Shown piece by piece: positions 54,043-61,635 of a stretch of 64,000 bases of DNA; the stretch's first letter is position 1, and the number at the start of each line of letters is the position of its first letter. The DNA comes from Paraprevotella clara YIT 11840 (lineage in GTDB: Bacteria > Bacteroidota > Bacteroidia > Bacteroidales > Bacteroidaceae). A model generated the notes under the pieces. That model had not been told where the DNA came from. It saw only the letters and a program-made list of their open reading frames with translations, and ran no database searches. The stretch lies in NCBI RefSeq assembly GCF_000233955.1, contig NZ_JH376597.1, positions 248,001 to 312,000 of the forward strand, in the 5' to 3' direction. The position numbers and the translations under genes were made by a program.

Positions 54043-54363
54043 ATGAAGAATAAGACTATGATGAAAAAGACACTTCTTTTAATATTGACGACCTTCCTCC
54101 TGAATACCGCAGGAGTTTGTTGGGCGCAAGAAGAGAAGAACGAGCCGGAGACAGAACTTTCGGCCACATCCATAGTCGTAAAAGGTTCTACTTTATCGGT
54201 CTATAATGCCAACGGAAACATATTGGAGATTTTCTCCCTGACGGGCACTAAGGTGGCAACGATAAGAATCGACAGCAACGAAAAAACGGTAGACTTATCT
54301 CTGAAGAAAGGCTGTTATATATTAAAGGTAAATAAAGTAGTGCGCAAGATTTCCATCCACTAA
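54043..54363 (+). CDS. Small secreted protein: signal peptide plus sorting-type C-terminal domain
   Basis: A 106-residue protein. The signal peptide (MMKKTLLLILTTFLLNTAGVCWAQ) is followed by a short acidic linker (EEKNEPETELSA), then about 65 residues that look like a Por/T9SS type A sorting domain or DUF6383-like beta fold: LSVYNANGNILEIFSLTGTKVATIRI...VDLSLKKGCYILKVNKVVRKISIH. Normally such a domain is the tail of a large cargo; here it is nearly the entire protein. The ATGs at 54058 or 54061 are alternative starts. The L,D-transpeptidase gene begins 8 bases after its stop, so the two are co-transcribed from a consensus promoter. Function unknown. Confidence 0.75.
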   Translation: MKNKTMMKKTLLLILTTFLLNTAGVCWAQEEKNEPETELSATSIVVKGSTLSVYNANGNILEIFSLTGTKVATIRIDSNEKTVDLSLKKGCYILKVNKVVRKISIH

Positions 54364-54371
54364 TTCATGTA

Positions 54372-55898
54372 ATGGGATTTTCTCGTTTTTTTAGTCTCTT
54401 ACTCTTCTGTCTGATTATCGTTTCATGCCATGAAGAGAAAAAAAATGCAAACATCAACGTCCAATTGGACGATCTTGCGGATTGGAATATACGGGAATAT
54501 AGCCTGTCCAGTCGGAAAATACGACATGAAATCGACAGTTTACGGTTGCTTCCTCTCAGAATGTATGCCGACGAGTATACCCGTAAATACTACGCCTCCG
54601 GCGCTCCTTTCCTTTGGATTACCCGCTCGGGAATAGATGAAAAAGCAGATACTTTACTGGCTTATCTCCAAAAGGCTTCTTCGTCCGGTCTACGGGAAAG
54701 TAATTTTTATATATCCGAGCTTCAAACAAACCTGCGACGAATCCGTCAACTGGATTTCGACCCCGAAAACAACATCAATGCCGTTTTCGGACGCACTGAG
54801 TTTCTACTTACGAAAGCTTATCTCAGATACGTATGCGGACAACGCTTCGGATACGTCCAACCGAACCAGATTTTCAATCGGTTAGAACAAACGGACACGA
54901 CGCAAAAAGCTCCTTTCCGCCGATTGTATGACATTGAAACGGAAAGCGCGGATCAAGAATTTGTCCATAAAGCCCTCTCTTTGCTGAAAGACGGGAACTT
55001 TACCGATTTCTTTCGGGACATACAACCTGATAATCCATTATACCGTCAGTTGACAGACCATTACCTGCAAACACAAAATCCGGAAACGCGCCGCAAAGCC
55101 ATCGTCAATATCGAACGGAGCCGTTGGCGAACCCCTTTCGCCGCACACGACAAGTACGTCTGGGTCAATTTGGCTGCTGCAACGCTTTATGCCGTAGACG
55201 AAAACAAGCCGGAATATCTGGACATGAAAATATGTATCGGCAGTCCAAAAAACAAAACTCCCATGTTGCAAAGCCGCATCGAACGAGTGGATATGAATCC
55301 ATATTGGAACATCCCGTACAGCATTGTAAAAAAGGAGATAGCCCCGCGACATGCAGGAGATGAGGCTTATTTCTCACGCAACCGTTACCGCATCTTCAAT
55401 AAGGAGACCGGGGAGGAACTACCACCTGCTGCGGTCACTTCCGACATGCTTACCAGTGGCCGTTACAGAGTACGTCAAGACAACGGAGAAGGTAATTCGT
55501 TGGGAAGACTGATATTCAGGTTTCCCAACAATTTCTCCATCTACTTGCACGACACCAACAACAGACAGGCTTTCAAACGCACAAACAGAGCCATCAGCCA
55601 CGGATGTATCCGAATAGAAAAACCACTCGAACTGGCCGTCTTTTTATTGAATTCACCCGAAGAAAAAACAGTAAACAAGCTCCGGGAAGCTATCGGCCTG
55701 CCTCCGTTGAATTCATCCGTCCCCATAGAAAAGAAAGAAGGCGAACAGTTGAAAGTAGGTATACAACGGTTCGACCCTTCCATACCAGTCGTCATAGACT
55801 ATTACACCCTCTATCCGAAGCCGGACGGCGGATGGGAAGAAAGTCCCGACCCCTACGGCTACGATGAAATTTTGCTCAAAAAACTGGAAGCGTTTTAA
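54372..55898 (+). CDS. L,D-transpeptidase (YkuD family) lipoprotein
   Basis: A 508-residue lipoprotein, signal MGFSRFFSLLLFCLIIVSC (Cys near 19). The N-terminal ~250 residues form the helical scaffold seen in YcbB/LdtD-type enzymes. The YkuD domain (about 255-440) holds KYVWVNLAAATLYAVDEN and the catalytic ISHGCIRIEKP (Cys near 411), with the usual preceding His in IYLHDTN. Such enzymes form 3-3 peptidoglycan cross-links or attach proteins to murein through an acyl-enzyme on Cys. The C-terminal ~60 residues are a beta tail. Co-transcription with the small sorting-domain protein hints at a link between murein and surface-protein attachment, which is speculative. Confidence 0.88.
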   Translation: MGFSRFFSLLLFCLIIVSCHEEKKNANINVQLDDLADWNIREYSLSSRKIRHEIDSLRLLPLRMYADEYTRKYYASGAPFLWITRSGIDEKADTLLAYLQKASSSGLRESNFYISELQTNLRRIRQLDFDPENNINAVFGRTEFLLTKAYLRYVCGQRFGYVQPNQIFNRLEQTDTTQKAPFRRLYDIETESADQEFVHKALSLLKDGNFTDFFRDIQPDNPLYRQLTDHYLQTQNPETRRKAIVNIERSRWRTPFAAHDKYVWVNLAAATLYAVDENKPEYLDMKICIGSPKNKTPMLQSRIERVDMNPYWNIPYSIVKKEIAPRHAGDEAYFSRNRYRIFNKETGEELPPAAVTSDMLTSGRYRVRQDNGEGNSLGRLIFRFPNNFSIYLHDTNNRQAFKRTNRAISHGCIRIEKPLELAVFLLNSPEEKTVNKLREAIGLPPLNSSVPIEKKEGEQLKVGIQRFDPSIPVVIDYYTLYPKPDGGWEESPDPYGYDEILLKKLEAF

Positions 55899-55946
55899 AC
55901 TATCTTCCCTTCCGGGTGTCCTATCTAAACAACGACTTATACCAGT

Positions 55947-56492
55947 ATGAATTCTACGGAGGAAACGTCACTCATCCACCGGTTGAACCAGCCGGAATAT
56001 CAACGCCAAGCATTCGAACAATTGGTGAACCTTTACAGCCCGCAACTGTATCGGCAAATCCGCCGTATGGTATACAGTCATGACGACACCAATGACATCT
56101 TGCAAAATACGTTTATCAAAGCCTGGGTCAATTTAGACACCTTCCGCGGCGATGCCCGTTTGAGTACGTGGCTTTATCGTATTGCCACCAATGAAACCCT
56201 GAACTTCCTACAACGGAAAAAAGACATGACCGGACTGGACGATGCCCCGACGGCCATCGTCAACCAACTGACGGCCGATGAATATTTCGATGGAAATGAA
56301 ACGGAGCTTCAGTTGCAAAAAGCCATCGCCAGTTTGCCGGACAAGCAACGCGCCGTATTCCATTTAAAGTATTATGAAGAAATGAAATACGAAGAAATGA
56401 GCAGCATATTAAACACCAGCGTAGGCGCCTTAAAAGCCTCCTACCATCATGCCGTGAAAAAAATATGCGATTTTTTTAAATCACAAGATTAA
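55947..56492 (+). CDS. ECF-type RNA polymerase sigma factor
   Basis: A 181-residue group-IV sigma factor. Region 2 (about 20-90) includes LYRQIRRMVYSHDDTNDILQNTFIKAWVNLDTFRGDARLSTWLYRIATNE. Region 4 (about 120-175) includes LQKAIASLPDKQRAVFHLKYYEEMKYEEMSSILNTSVGALKASYHHAVKKI. It lies 48 bases after the transpeptidase gene and heads the next two genes. A single-membrane-span protein follows, a common layout for an anti-sigma factor, and then a Spy-like periplasmic protein. That suggests an envelope-stress regulon. The stimulus is unknown. Confidence 0.92.
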   Translation: MNSTEETSLIHRLNQPEYQRQAFEQLVNLYSPQLYRQIRRMVYSHDDTNDILQNTFIKAWVNLDTFRGDARLSTWLYRIATNETLNFLQRKKDMTGLDDAPTAIVNQLTADEYFDGNETELQLQKAIASLPDKQRAVFHLKYYEEMKYEEMSSILNTSVGALKASYHHAVKKICDFFKSQD

Positions 56493-56532
56493 ACCTTTTG
56501 AATCCGGAAATATCAAATATACAAAGAAAGGA

Positions 56533-56916
56533 ATGCCAGTTATGAAAGAAGAAGATTTCATCCGAAAAAAATACGGTTCCGGCAACCCGTTCAAGGTTCC
56601 GGAGGGGTATTTCGAGCAGTTTACGTCCGAGTTGATGAGTAAATTGCCGGAGAAGGAAATGAAGCCTGTTCTCTCTATGCCCTCCCGCCGACGAACACGC
56701 ATGCGCACGGTATGGTATGCTGTGGCCGCCGCCCTGTGCGGTGCCATGTTTCTCGGAACATATTATCTCCAATCCGTAATTCACCCCCACGGTGAAAGCC
56801 CTGTGGCACAATATGGAGAGACCATAGAAACCGAAGACATTTATATGGACGACGTACTTGATTACGCCATGGTCAGCAACCACGAAATCGCCCTATACTT
56901 GACAGATGTGTATTAA
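56533..56916 (+). CDS. Single-span membrane protein, probable anti-sigma factor
   Basis: A 127-residue protein. The N-terminal half is charged and would be cytoplasmic (MKEEDFIRKKYGSGNPFKVPEGYFEQFTSELMSKLPEKE). One transmembrane segment (RTVWYAVAAALCGAMFLGTYYLQS, about 58-80) leads to an acidic periplasmic tail. The F-x-VPEGYF-x-x-F motif recurs in Bacteroidota proteins encoded beside ECF sigma factors. No zinc-binding HxxxCxxC anti-sigma motif is present. The ATG at 56542, three codons on, is an alternative start. The regulatory role is inferred from position and topology. Confidence 0.65.
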   Translation: MPVMKEEDFIRKKYGSGNPFKVPEGYFEQFTSELMSKLPEKEMKPVLSMPSRRRTRMRTVWYAVAAALCGAMFLGTYYLQSVIHPHGESPVAQYGETIETEDIYMDDVLDYAMVSNHEIALYLTDVY

Positions 56917-56935
56917 TTCATAGACATAAAACCAG

Positions 56936-57397
56936 ATGAAAAGAAAAATACTGCCCCTGTTCGTCCTGTTTTGGGTACTCGGTCACATACAGTTCATGGC
57001 CCAACCGCCCAAAGGACAGTTCTCTCCTCAAGATTTTGTGAAGCATCTGGAGAGTTTCATCGTACGTGAAGCCTGCCTGACTCCAGCCGAAGCCACGGCC
57101 TTTTTCCCGATTTTCCATGAACTGCATGACAAACAACGAGGTATCAACTGGCAAATCAGGGAACTTAAAAAAAGAAGTCTGCCGGCTCACTCGACGGACA
57201 AAGATTATTATAATCTCATCAAAGAGATCAACAAATTAAAGATTGAGTCGGCCGAATTGGAAGATGTTTACTACAAAAAAATGTGTAAAGCGGTTCCCGC
57301 CCGGAAAGTGCATGAAGCCATGCAGGCCGAAGACCGCTTCCACCGTCGTATGCTACGCAAGTTCAGCAACCGGCCGGACAGGTCCAAGCAAAAGTAA
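56936..57397 (+). CDS. Spy/CpxP-like periplasmic protein
   Basis: A 153-residue exported protein with signal MKRKILPLFVLFWVLGHIQFMAQ. The mature part is all-helical and rich in charged residues: FVKHLESFIVREACLTPAEATAFFPIFHELHDKQRGINWQIRELKKR, then a long helix IKEINKLKIESAELEDVYYKKMCKAVP. The LTPAEA..FFPIFHEL motif matches the Spy/CpxP LTxxQ pattern in position. Such proteins are ATP-independent periplasmic chaperones or stress sensors induced by envelope damage. It follows the anti-sigma candidate by 19 bases, completing a three-gene envelope-stress unit that ends in a strong terminator. Confidence 0.7.
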   Translation: MKRKILPLFVLFWVLGHIQFMAQPPKGQFSPQDFVKHLESFIVREACLTPAEATAFFPIFHELHDKQRGINWQIRELKKRSLPAHSTDKDYYNLIKEINKLKIESAELEDVYYKKMCKAVPARKVHEAMQAEDRFHRRMLRKFSNRPDRSKQK

Positions 57398-57424
57398 GCA
57401 CAGCTCGCCATGCTGTGCTTTTTT
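57396..57424 (+). terminator. Terminator after the Spy-like gene
   Basis: AAGCACAGC pairs perfectly with GCTGTGCTT around a 7-base loop, followed by TTTT. The stem begins at the stop codon. Confidence 0.9.
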
Positions 57425-57493
57425 GTTTCAAGTTCATTTCTAAAGAATACATAAAAAAGCCCCCTCCCTCTCCCGACAACAGATTAATCTTCG

Positions 57494-57501
57494 TAACTTT
57501 G
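57494..57501 (+). promoter_or_regulatory. Promoter box of the SLC13 gene
   Basis: TAACTTTG, 27 bases before the start codon; transcription near 57508. Confidence 0.6.
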
Positions 57502-57527
57502 AAGAAGATTATGATATAAACCCTAAC

Positions 57528-59402
57528 ATGTTTTCATCCATGCTGACCACCCTCTGCATCTTGATTCTTTCCGCCATATTTTTTGTCAGCGGAAAAATAC
57601 GTTCCGATATCGTGGCATTGTGCGCCTTGGTAGCCCTGCTGATATTCCATATTCTCACTCCGGAAGAAGCCTTGTCGGGGTTCTCCAACTCCGTAGTCAT
57701 TATGATGGTCGGCCTGTTTGTCGTCGGAGGGGCCATCTTCCAGACCGGACTGGCCAAAATGCTCAGTTCGCGCATTCTCAAACTGGCCGGAAACAGCGAA
57801 CTACGCCTGTTTATCCTCATCATGGCCGTCACCTCGGCCATCGGCGCTTTCGTCAGCAACACCGGCACCGTGGCCCTGATGCTCCCGATCGTCGTCAGTT
57901 TGGCAGCATCCAATCCCCACATGAACGCCAGCCGACTACTCATGCCGCTGGCCTTTGCCAGCAGTATGGGCGGCATGATGACCCTAATCGGTACGCCTCC
58001 CAACCTCGTCATACAAAACACGTTGACAGACGCCGGCTATCCCAGCCTTTCTTTCTTTTCATTTCTTCCCGTAGGACTTATCTGCGTAGTCGTAGGCACC
58101 ATTGTCCTGCTGCCACTCAGCAAAATCTTCTTATCCAAGCGAGGCGCAGAAAGCCGCACAGGCAAGCATTCCGGAAAGTCGCTCAAAGAGTTAGTGCATG
58201 AATACGGACTCTCCGACAACCTTTTCCGGTTGAGAATCCCTGCAAAGTCCGTGCTGAAAGGCAAAACCATCGTAGACTTGGACATACGCCGCAGGTACGG
58301 GCTGAACATTCTGGAAGTACGGAGAGGAGAGGCATCGCAACACCGTTTCCTGAAGACCATCACGCAAAAATTGGCTGAACCGAACACCATCCTGCAAGCA
58401 GAAGATATTCTATATGTCAAAGGAGATTTCGAACAAGTAAACGCTTGGGCCGCAGCACACCGACTGGAAATTCTCGACGGCCGGGCCTCGGAAGACATAC
58501 GCAGAGACCGTTCGCTGGATTTCTATGACATAGGCATCGCTGAAATCGTCTTAATGCCGGCCTCAAGAATCGTCAACCACACGATTAAAGAAATAGGCTT
58601 CAGAGACAAATTCAATGTTAACGTATTGGGTATCCGCCGTAAGAAAGAATACCTGTTGCAGGATTTGGGCGACCTTCGCATTCACTCCGGTGACGTACTA
58701 CTCATACAAGGAACGTGGAGCGATATCTCGCGGCTGAGCAAAGAAGATGAAGACTGGGTCGTATTGGGAGAGCCGCTCGACGAAGCGGCCAAGGTGACCC
58801 TGGACTACAAAGCCCCGCTGGCAGCGGCCATCATGATACTGATGGTCGCCATGATGGTATTCGACTTCATCCCCGTAGCCCCCGTCACGGCGGTCATGAT
58901 AGCCGGCATACTGATGGTACTGACCGGATGTTTCCGCAATGTGGAAGCGGCCTATAAAACCATCAATTGGGAAAGCATCGTGCTGATTGCCGCCATGCTT
59001 CCCATGTCGTTAGCCCTGGAAAAAACGGGAGGAGCCGAGTTCATATCCAACAGCCTTGTCAACGGACTGGGCAGTTACGGCCCGTTGGCACTCATGGCCG
59101 GAATCTATTTCACGACCTCCCTGATGACCATGTTCATCAGTAATACGGCGACGGCCGTATTGCTGGCCCCCATAGCCTTGCAAAGTGCGCTACAGATTGG
59201 TGTAAGCCCAGTCCCCTTCCTGTTTGCCGTCACCCTCGGTGCCAGCATGTGTTTCGCGTCCCCGTTTTCTACGCCTCCCAACGCGTTGGTCATGCCGGCC
59301 GGCCAATACACTTTCATGGATTACGTCAAAGTCGGTTTGCCATTGCAAATCATTATGGGTATCGTCATGATATTCGTACTGCCCTTGCTTTTCCCCTTCT
59401 GA
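57528..59402 (+). CDS. SLC13/DASS-type permease with two RCK_C (TrkA-C) domains
   Basis: A 624-residue inner-membrane transporter. Two halves of the DASS fold are separated by a cytoplasmic insert. The first half carries SNTGTVALMLPIVVSLA and LIGTPPNLVIQN (the sodium/substrate SNT and GTPPN motifs, near 107 and 158); the second has FISNTATAVLLAPIAL near 545 and SPFSTPPNALVM. The insert (about 215-420) contains two RCK_C domains (LKGKTIVDLDIRRRYGLNIL... and VNHTIKEIGFRDKFNVNVLGI...), which usually bind small ligands or nucleotides and gate transport. Substrates may be dicarboxylates, sulfate or other anions. It is monocistronic. Confidence 0.88.
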   Translation: MFSSMLTTLCILILSAIFFVSGKIRSDIVALCALVALLIFHILTPEEALSGFSNSVVIMMVGLFVVGGAIFQTGLAKMLSSRILKLAGNSELRLFILIMAVTSAIGAFVSNTGTVALMLPIVVSLAASNPHMNASRLLMPLAFASSMGGMMTLIGTPPNLVIQNTLTDAGYPSLSFFSFLPVGLICVVVGTIVLLPLSKIFLSKRGAESRTGKHSGKSLKELVHEYGLSDNLFRLRIPAKSVLKGKTIVDLDIRRRYGLNILEVRRGEASQHRFLKTITQKLAEPNTILQAEDILYVKGDFEQVNAWAAAHRLEILDGRASEDIRRDRSLDFYDIGIAEIVLMPASRIVNHTIKEIGFRDKFNVNVLGIRRKKEYLLQDLGDLRIHSGDVLLIQGTWSDISRLSKEDEDWVVLGEPLDEAAKVTLDYKAPLAAAIMILMVAMMVFDFIPVAPVTAVMIAGILMVLTGCFRNVEAAYKTINWESIVLIAAMLPMSLALEKTGGAEFISNSLVNGLGSYGPLALMAGIYFTTSLMTMFISNTATAVLLAPIALQSALQIGVSPVPFLFAVTLGASMCFASPFSTPPNALVMPAGQYTFMDYVKVGLPLQIIMGIVMIFVLPLLFPF

Positions 59403-59715
59403 ATTCACCTTCGGAGTAGCAGATAATCTTAAGCTAAAGATAGGGTTCGGACACACTCCGAACCGTCTTCAGATATTGGATTTTCATTCTGCGCCAAACA
59501 ATTTTTCAATCTCCTGCGATTGATTTTTTGTTTGGCGCAGAACGATTTCACGTTGTAAGGCAGATGATTTTTACCTCTCAAAAAAGCACAAAAAGTTACC
59601 TTAAACAAAAAACATGCAACACAGCCGAAAACAAGATAATCCCATACCGCTTACCTTTGCAACGTACCGAAAGGACAGGAAAAACAATATAAATAAAAAA
59701 CATCATTTGAATGCC
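59403..59715. other. Intergenic region with dispersed motif copy C and GH43 promoter
   Basis: No protein gene. It contains the inverted-repeat element at 59485-59545 and, further on, TACCTTTG at 59652-59659, the promoter box of the GH43 gene (start near 59666). The open frame from 59614 begins upstream of that box and is not used. Confidence 0.7.
59485..59545. repeat. Dispersed motif copy C as an inverted repeat
   Basis: TTCTGCGCCAAACA (59487-59500) is matched by its exact reverse complement at 59529-59542; pairing extends to about 25 bases per arm with a few mismatches, around TCTCCTGC-like sequence. The TTTTTCAATCTCCTGC word is shared with copy B. It may also serve as terminator of the SLC13 gene, but there is no T-run. 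Confidence 0.75.
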
Positions 59716-59721
59716 ATGTAT
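59664..59721 (+). repeat. Leader repeat, first copy
   Basis: 58 bases beginning GTACCGAAAGGACAG and ending in the GH43 start codon (ATGTAT) recur at 63655-63712 with two mismatches and no indel. The first copy begins almost exactly at the predicted transcription start. Confidence 0.9.
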
Positions 59722-61608
59722 ACACCCATAATAAAAATCAGCCAAAGAGGCGTGCTCTTACTAACACTGACTTGTTTTGCCTCTTACCCTCGCCTAAACG
59801 CTCATATAAATAGTGATTCGACCAAACAAAAACATGAAACAGCCGAATTATATGAAGAGATACGGCCTTGTACAAAAAAACATCAGGAAGACACTGCCAA
59901 ATTGAACGAACAAGCACAAAACGGCTATTGGGGCGATATGGGTGACGGTACTTACCGTAATCCCATCATTGCCGCCGATTTCAGTGACCCTGACCCAATA
60001 CGGGTCGGTGACGACTTTTACATGGTAACCTCCACATTTGAAACCTCTCCCGGAGTCACGGTACTTCATTCCAAAGACCTTGTGAACTGGGAAATCATAG
60101 GAGCGGTTTTTGACGACTTGTCTAAAGTGTCTCCGGCTTTCTCTTTCCGGAAAATGCGACGTTACAACGGAGGAGTATATGCTCCGTGCATCCGTTATCA
60201 CAAAGGAAAGTTTTATGTGTATGTTAATCTATATACCGATGGCATGTTCGTCGCAACCACCCGTAACCCTGCCGGGAAATGGGACGTACAGCCTCTGAAA
60301 GACAAGTTCGGCCAACCTTTACAAGTAGAAGGATGGACCGATCCCTGCCCGATATGGGACGAAAACGGGAACGCCTATTTGGCCAGCAGTACCCCAGGTA
60401 AAAACTGGTTTGGCTACCTGTTTCAGATGAGTCCGGACGGCACACAATTATTAGATGCCGAAACCGAACACATGAAACAGCGAGGTATCGTGTACGAATA
60501 CCCCAAAGGAGGTACATTGTACAGCCGGAATTATTCCACGGAAGGAAACAAACTATATCGGAGAAACGGGTATTACTACCTCCTTCACATTGAATTCTTA
60601 GACGGAGGAAATGGAGCGGGAACTTACGTCTATCGTTCCCGGAACCTATACGGAACAAAAGCCGACGGTAGCCCCGGAACACCGGGAGACATCGGTACAT
60701 ACGAAATAAAACGTATTGACCCGCACGGGAATCCTTATCGGCAGGTACTTCCGGGACAAGGCGGCTTGGTGGATACTCCGGACGGGCGGTGGTACTGGAT
60801 TGCACAATTCAATCGATACGGCTCGGACGGACGCACTCCCTGCCTCGTACCTGTGACCTGGATAGATGATTGGCCTGTCATCGGTGATTCCGTATCCTCT
60901 CCCAATGAATACGGAAAAATGTGTTGGAGAGCTGCCAAACCCGTCCAATCTTCTCATACCACGCTACCTCACGGCAGCGACGACTTCTCCTTCTCCACAC
61001 TTAAAAAGCTATGGGCTTGGAACCACCAACCGGACAGTTCGCATTGGTCGTTGAGTGTACGCCCTGGATTTCTCCGTCTTTATGCGGATGCTACGGCAGA
61101 TTCAACAGATTCGTTCTTCAAAGCAGCCAATACCCTTCACCAACGCTACATGAGTTCCGACACGGTCATCATCACCATAAAAGTGGACGTGACGGGTACC
61201 ACCCAAGGACAAAAAGCCGGACTGACACATTTCAATGGCGGAGTGCACTATGCTTTTTGCGGAATAGCTGATTACGGTAACAGCAAACATATTATCTACG
61301 AAGCAGACGGAAAGAGCAAAAACGGCCCACGACTCCCGTCCAACCTAAAAACCTTGTACATCCGGTCGGTTTCCGGTTTCGAAAAGCGTGATACAAACCG
61401 GCAATACACTACGGAAGGGCAACATTTCCTCTATAGCATAGACGGACAAAACTTCTACCCTTTCGGTGATGAATACAGAATGGGAACAGGTAACTTTAGA
61501 GGAGACATGGTAGGAATCTGTACGTATAATAACCAAAACAACAGGGGTTATATAGACGTTGACAAGTTCCATTACCACATCAAAAACAAACCGGCCACGC
61601 GGCCATAA
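59716..61608 (+). CDS. Glycoside hydrolase family 43 protein
   Basis: A 630-residue secreted enzyme; the ATG at 59716 starts a signal-like segment (ISQRGVLLLTLTCFASYPRLNA). The GH43 five-bladed propeller spans about 80-400: YRNPIIAADFSDPDPIRVGDDFYMVTSTFETSPGV (general-base Asp in DPDPI), YAPCIRYHKGKFYVYVN, WTDPCPIWDENGNAYL (pKa-modulating Asp region) and GGTLYSRNYSTEGNKLYRRNGYYYLLHIE (general-acid Glu region). A C-terminal beta-sandwich (about 425-625) is the usual GH43_C/DUF1349-like domain. The family includes xylosidases, arabinofuranosidases and galactosidases acting on plant hemicellulose or pectin. The TIM-barrel/DUF1080 gene follows by 27 bases. No SusC/SusD pair is in view. Confidence 0.88.
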   Translation: MYTPIIKISQRGVLLLTLTCFASYPRLNAHINSDSTKQKHETAELYEEIRPCTKKHQEDTAKLNEQAQNGYWGDMGDGTYRNPIIAADFSDPDPIRVGDDFYMVTSTFETSPGVTVLHSKDLVNWEIIGAVFDDLSKVSPAFSFRKMRRYNGGVYAPCIRYHKGKFYVYVNLYTDGMFVATTRNPAGKWDVQPLKDKFGQPLQVEGWTDPCPIWDENGNAYLASSTPGKNWFGYLFQMSPDGTQLLDAETEHMKQRGIVYEYPKGGTLYSRNYSTEGNKLYRRNGYYYLLHIEFLDGGNGAGTYVYRSRNLYGTKADGSPGTPGDIGTYEIKRIDPHGNPYRQVLPGQGGLVDTPDGRWYWIAQFNRYGSDGRTPCLVPVTWIDDWPVIGDSVSSPNEYGKMCWRAAKPVQSSHTTLPHGSDDFSFSTLKKLWAWNHQPDSSHWSLSVRPGFLRLYADATADSTDSFFKAANTLHQRYMSSDTVIITIKVDVTGTTQGQKAGLTHFNGGVHYAFCGIADYGNSKHIIYEADGKSKNGPRLPSNLKTLYIRSVSGFEKRDTNRQYTTEGQHFLYSIDGQNFYPFGDEYRMGTGNFRGDMVGICTYNNQNNRGYIDVDKFHYHIKNKPATRP

Positions 61609-61635
61609 TAATAACTTTATCAATACCACTTTATC

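Noticed and set aside
59614-59715. Upstream start for the GH43 gene
   Set aside because: The ATG at 59614 precedes the promoter box at 59652, and the copied leader in front of the DUF1593 gene marks 59716 as the start.
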